From positions 1 to 42,719 of the forward strand of contig JACTNC010000020.1 of NCBI GenBank assembly GCA_014584295.1: a stretch of DNA of 42,719 nt. Reading direction: 5' to 3'. Of the stretch, positions 40,570 through 42,719 are shown piece by piece. The stretch's first letter is position 1. The number at the start of each line of letters is the position of its first letter. The notes beneath the pieces were generated by a model, which saw nothing but the letters and a program-made list of their open reading frames with translations, made no database searches and had not been told where the DNA came from. Position numbers and translations under genes: made by a program. Source of the DNA: Verrucomicrobiota bacterium (lineage in GTDB: Bacteria; Verrucomicrobiota; Verrucomicrobiia; Opitutales; Opitutaceae).

Positions 40570-41805
40570 GTGGGAGCGCTGCTGCAGTTTGCGAATTCGA
40601 GCACGGACACGGCCTTCATGCCGAGCTACGATGGCAACGGCAACATCGCCTCGCTGATCAATCTCGGAAGCGGAGCGCTTGCGGCGGCGTTCGAGTATTC
40701 GCCCTTCGGCGAAATGCTCCGCGACGAGATCCTGGACAACACCGTCGCCACGTCCGCCTTCGGATTCTCGACCAAATGGCGCGATGTAGAGACCGGCTGG
40801 TTGAACTACGGGCGACGCTACTATGATCCGAGGAATGGGCGATTTATAGGACGTGATCCGATTGCGGAGAAGGGCGGGATCAATCTGTATGCATTCTGCG
40901 GGAACAACAGCATTAACCGTTGGGACCGGCTTGGGATGCATCTGTATTGCGTCGAAGTCTATGAAGGAGAATACCTCTGTCCGGACGACTACCATGGATA
41001 TGACGGAATACCTGAAGACAATGATGTAACCGGACCCTATGGAACAGATCCGTCTCAATACTTCGGGACGTATGTTTTCGCAATTCATTCGGATGGTACT
41101 GACAACTTTACTAATTGGATTGGTTATAGTGATTCTCTGCATTTTAATGTTTTCGATTCGCGCGTCGATGACCCTATTGAGGTACCAGTGCCCGATGATG
41201 AGTATGATGAGTATACATACCGCTATGGGTATTTTGAAGACTATGCCGGAAATCCGCCAACAGTAGACCCGCCGGACAGAAAACCAACCCTCAGGTACAT
41301 TGTGGAAGGCGAATTTAATTTATCCGTGTATGATGATGTTTTTGTCGACGAGAAGAAACTAGGTCTGCTTGATCGGCTCGATTTCAAGCGAATGGCAACG
41401 AAATATGCTGGTGAAAAGCCGGTCTTTGCTGCAGCAGACAATAGAAACCTGGTTCGTATTGTCCAAGACTTCGCCGAGAAGTCAGTGGACGGTTTTGTCT
41501 ATTCCATTGCCATGTATACTCATGGTGAATCGGGGAAGTCGCCGGGCGTCAATCAAGTGCAGATGACAAATGAGGACTGGAAAATGCTAAATGGTCTGGT
41601 TATGAATTTATACCTATTTGGTTGCCTACTGGCTATGGGAGAAGAGGGACAAACTAAAATGCAGGAAATTGCCAATATTACGGGGGCAACAGTGTGGGCT
41701 TCGCCTCACTTGATCTCTGAGAAAAATGGTGAGCTACTGAATCCAGGTGTTACAGATCCGGGATCAGTTGAGCTAATTCCGTTTGTACCCAACCGTCCAA
41801 GATGA
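40570..41805 (+). CDS. 5'-truncated Rhs tip with a DUF4347/clan CD-like C-terminal domain
   Basis: The open frame from the GTG at 40570 encodes 411 residues with no signal. Residues 15-122 are the end of the Rhs core: FEYSPFGEMLRDE, then WLNYGRRYYDPRNGRFIGRD and GGINLYAFCGNNSINRWDRLG. After this hallmark the sequence changes to a variable, AT-rich, Asp/Glu/Tyr-rich C-terminal region, as in polymorphic toxins. Its last part has a hydrophobic strand followed by His (FVYSIAMYTHGE, His318) and a second one followed by Cys (MNLYLFGCLLAMGEEG, Cys352), then NITGATVWAS. This matches the layout of DUF4347 and other clan CD (caspase/gingipain-like) domains. Peptidase activity is inference. The stop overlaps the next gene (ATGA). 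Confidence 0.75.
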   Translation: MGALLQFANSSTDTAFMPSYDGNGNIASLINLGSGALAAAFEYSPFGEMLRDEILDNTVATSAFGFSTKWRDVETGWLNYGRRYYDPRNGRFIGRDPIAEKGGINLYAFCGNNSINRWDRLGMHLYCVEVYEGEYLCPDDYHGYDGIPEDNDVTGPYGTDPSQYFGTYVFAIHSDGTDNFTNWIGYSDSLHFNVFDSRVDDPIEVPVPDDEYDEYTYRYGYFEDYAGNPPTVDPPDRKPTLRYIVEGEFNLSVYDDVFVDEKKLGLLDRLDFKRMATKYAGEKPVFAAADNRNLVRIVQDFAEKSVDGFVYSIAMYTHGESGKSPGVNQVQMTNEDWKMLNGLVMNLYLFGCLLAMGEEGQTKMQEIANITGATVWASPHLISEKNGELLNPGVTDPGSVELIPFVPNRPR

Positions 41806-42272
41806 AATACCTGCACTTTTTCCTACTTGCCACGCTCCCATTGTTGGCATTTTCGCGCGAACAAGGCGCAGCGGTGCCTGTGGCTCTCAGAGCCGCCCAT
41901 GCGATTGGCATGATTGCGAACGATCGGCGGCCTGTATCTTTATCGGTTTACTTTAAGAATGTGAGCGATCGTACAATTAGATTCCCAATTGATTTTGATG
42001 GATATATATTTAAGGAGGATGGAAGGATAGGGTTATCGCTTTATATTCCGTGGATCTCAAATCCACTGAAGATGGACGTTGTGGTTTCACCGCGGGATTT
42101 CCAGTTGGTCGATATCCCCCCCGGGAAGAGCCTATTGATCAATCTAAGAAGAGACACGGAAATTGGTCCGAAGTCGCGATTCTGGGTTAGGTTGGTTATT
42201 CCTGAGAAGGTTGGAAAAGAATTTGGTATCGGGGAGTTGTCGTTGGAGTGTGAATCGAAGTACTATGAATAG
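41802..42272 (+). CDS. Exported candidate immunity protein of the Rhs tip
   Basis: I do not recognise a family for this 156-residue protein. MKYLHFFLLATLPLLAFSRE is a clear signal peptide. The mature part is mostly beta strands (VSLSVYFKNVSDRTIRF, LVDIPPGKSLLINLRRD, RFWVRLVIP), resembling an immunoglobulin-like sandwich. Its ATG overlaps the Rhs stop codon (ATGA), so both are translated together. A small AT-rich gene in exactly this position is the usual site of a cognate immunity gene. Export suggests the toxin would be met in the periplasm. This role is inferred from context only. Confidence 0.65.
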   Translation: MKYLHFFLLATLPLLAFSREQGAAVPVALRAAHAIGMIANDRRPVSLSVYFKNVSDRTIRFPIDFDGYIFKEDGRIGLSLYIPWISNPLKMDVVVSPRDFQLVDIPPGKSLLINLRRDTEIGPKSRFWVRLVIPEKVGKEFGIGELSLECESKYYE

Positions 42273-42325
42273 GTCCTTCACGGAAGAGGGTGGAATATGG
42301 CAGTGCGAGCTGAGAAGATTGCCGG

Positions 42326-42719
42326 GTGAAGAAACGGAAGCATTTAAGAGAAGAAACAGTGAGCGAGCATTATGCGGGTCTGCTGGGTGTGAAGGAGCCG
42401 TGGCGCGTAAGCGAGGTGGACCGAGAACCGGAGGTTGAGCGGGTGTGTGTGCGCATCGAGTGGCCCGTGGGCATCTCGCCATTGTGCCCAGAATGCGGGC
42501 GGGCTGGCCGACACGGCCAAGGGGAACGCGGCGTTCCGGGGATGCCTGGCATCCTCGCCACAAGCGATCACCTTCTTGAATCCCGAAGTTTCATGAAGAA
42601 AAGGCAGGGTTCACGCGAAGGCGCGAAGTCGCGAAGACGCGAAAAAAGCCACCGATTCTGGAATTCTTCGTGTCTTCGCGTGAGTCCTCCAAAATCTGCA
42701 ATTAAAGCGCTCCGCTTTC
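42326..42719 (+). pseudogene. N-terminal remnant of an ISL3-type transposase
   Basis: From a GTG at 42326 the frame reads HYAGLLGVKEPWRVSEVDRE, then PEVERVCVRIEWPVG and LCPECGRAGRHG, which matches the start of ISL3-family transposases: the GL-KEPW-V region and the first zinc-finger pair CPECG. After about 42515 the expected RTWRHLD segment is missing and the frame continues into repeat sequence without stop to the window edge. I therefore read it as a truncated transposase, with homology confined to about 42326-42515. No inverted terminal repeat was recognised. Confidence 0.6.
42611..42683. repeat. Inverted intergenic repeat of GCGAAG units
   Basis: TCACGCGAAGGCGCGAAG at 42611-42628 is matched by CTTCGTGTCTTCGCGTGA at 42666-42683 in inverted orientation, with 16 of 18 positions matching; the outer 10 bp are exact. 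The left arm continues as an imperfect tandem of GCGAAG units. It lies within and after the transposase remnant and is probably a dispersed palindromic repeat. Confidence 0.6.

Noticed and set aside
42611..42650. Tandem GCGAAG units considered as a CRISPR-like array
   Set aside because: The units are short and contiguous with no spacers; they form one arm of an inverted repeat.

Overview
The window looks like a chromosomal segment from a GC-rich, Gram-negative, polysaccharide-degrading bacterium, most likely a Verrucomicrobiota member of the Opitutaceae type. This is a guess from gene content and protein style: two large TonB-dependent receptors without SusD partners, a GH106 rhamnosidase, FG-GAP proteins, a divergent proton-channel pair, and many genes with C-rich leaders and no obvious Shine-Dalgarno site. 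It is not based on any marker gene. No tRNA, rRNA or CRISPR array was seen.

Positions 1-14104 are almost entirely leftward. After the start of an iron-sulfur repair protein gene (1-233) lies a seven-gene carbohydrate locus read from 14104 down to 394: TonB receptor, MFS transporter, L-fucose/L-arabinose isomerase-like protein, exported nitrilase-fold hydrolase, GH106 alpha-L-rhamnosidase, secreted alpha/beta hydrolase and CocE-type hydrolase. A divergent IclR regulator (14271-15056) with two palindromes in the shared intergenic region is the likely controller. Together they suggest uptake and breakdown of a rhamnose-containing, probably esterified glycan.

Positions 15057-18868 hold housekeeping genes: a lysine 2,3-aminomutase with its substrate-binding residues intact and carA, flanked by two matching 14-bp palindromes. 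A relic of a GntR-type helix-turn-helix and an unknown exported protein follow.

Positions 19021-27691 form a second leftward locus: TonB receptor, FG-GAP protein, DHDPS/NanA-family aldolase, YidR-like DUF3748 protein and a BNR sialidase-like protein. It looks like scavenging of an acidic sugar, perhaps sialic acid-like.

Positions 27912-30982 carry two overlapping genes that I read as a divergent ExbB/MotA plus ExbD/MotB type stator. The second protein has an Asp in its only membrane helix, a long coiled coil, and a trypsin-fold-like end instead of a peptidoglycan- or TonB-binding domain. This is my best candidate for an undescribed system. Peptide deformylase, a Gfo/Idh/MocA oxidoreductase, cobalamin adenosyltransferase and a PIN-PhoH ATPase follow.

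Positions 34868-39407 contain a gene-poor stretch with strong hairpins, a small conserved-looking protein, a membrane-anchored coiled-coil protein coupled to an oligopeptide-binding lipoprotein, and an ECF sigma factor.

Positions 39408-42719 are accessory and visibly AT-richer. They hold a hairpin repeat, an exported orphan protein, a 5'-broken Rhs tip whose C-terminal domain resembles a clan CD (DUF4347/caspase-like) His-Cys fold, an overlapping exported candidate immunity gene, and the start of an ISL3-type transposase that dissolves into a repeat at the window edge.
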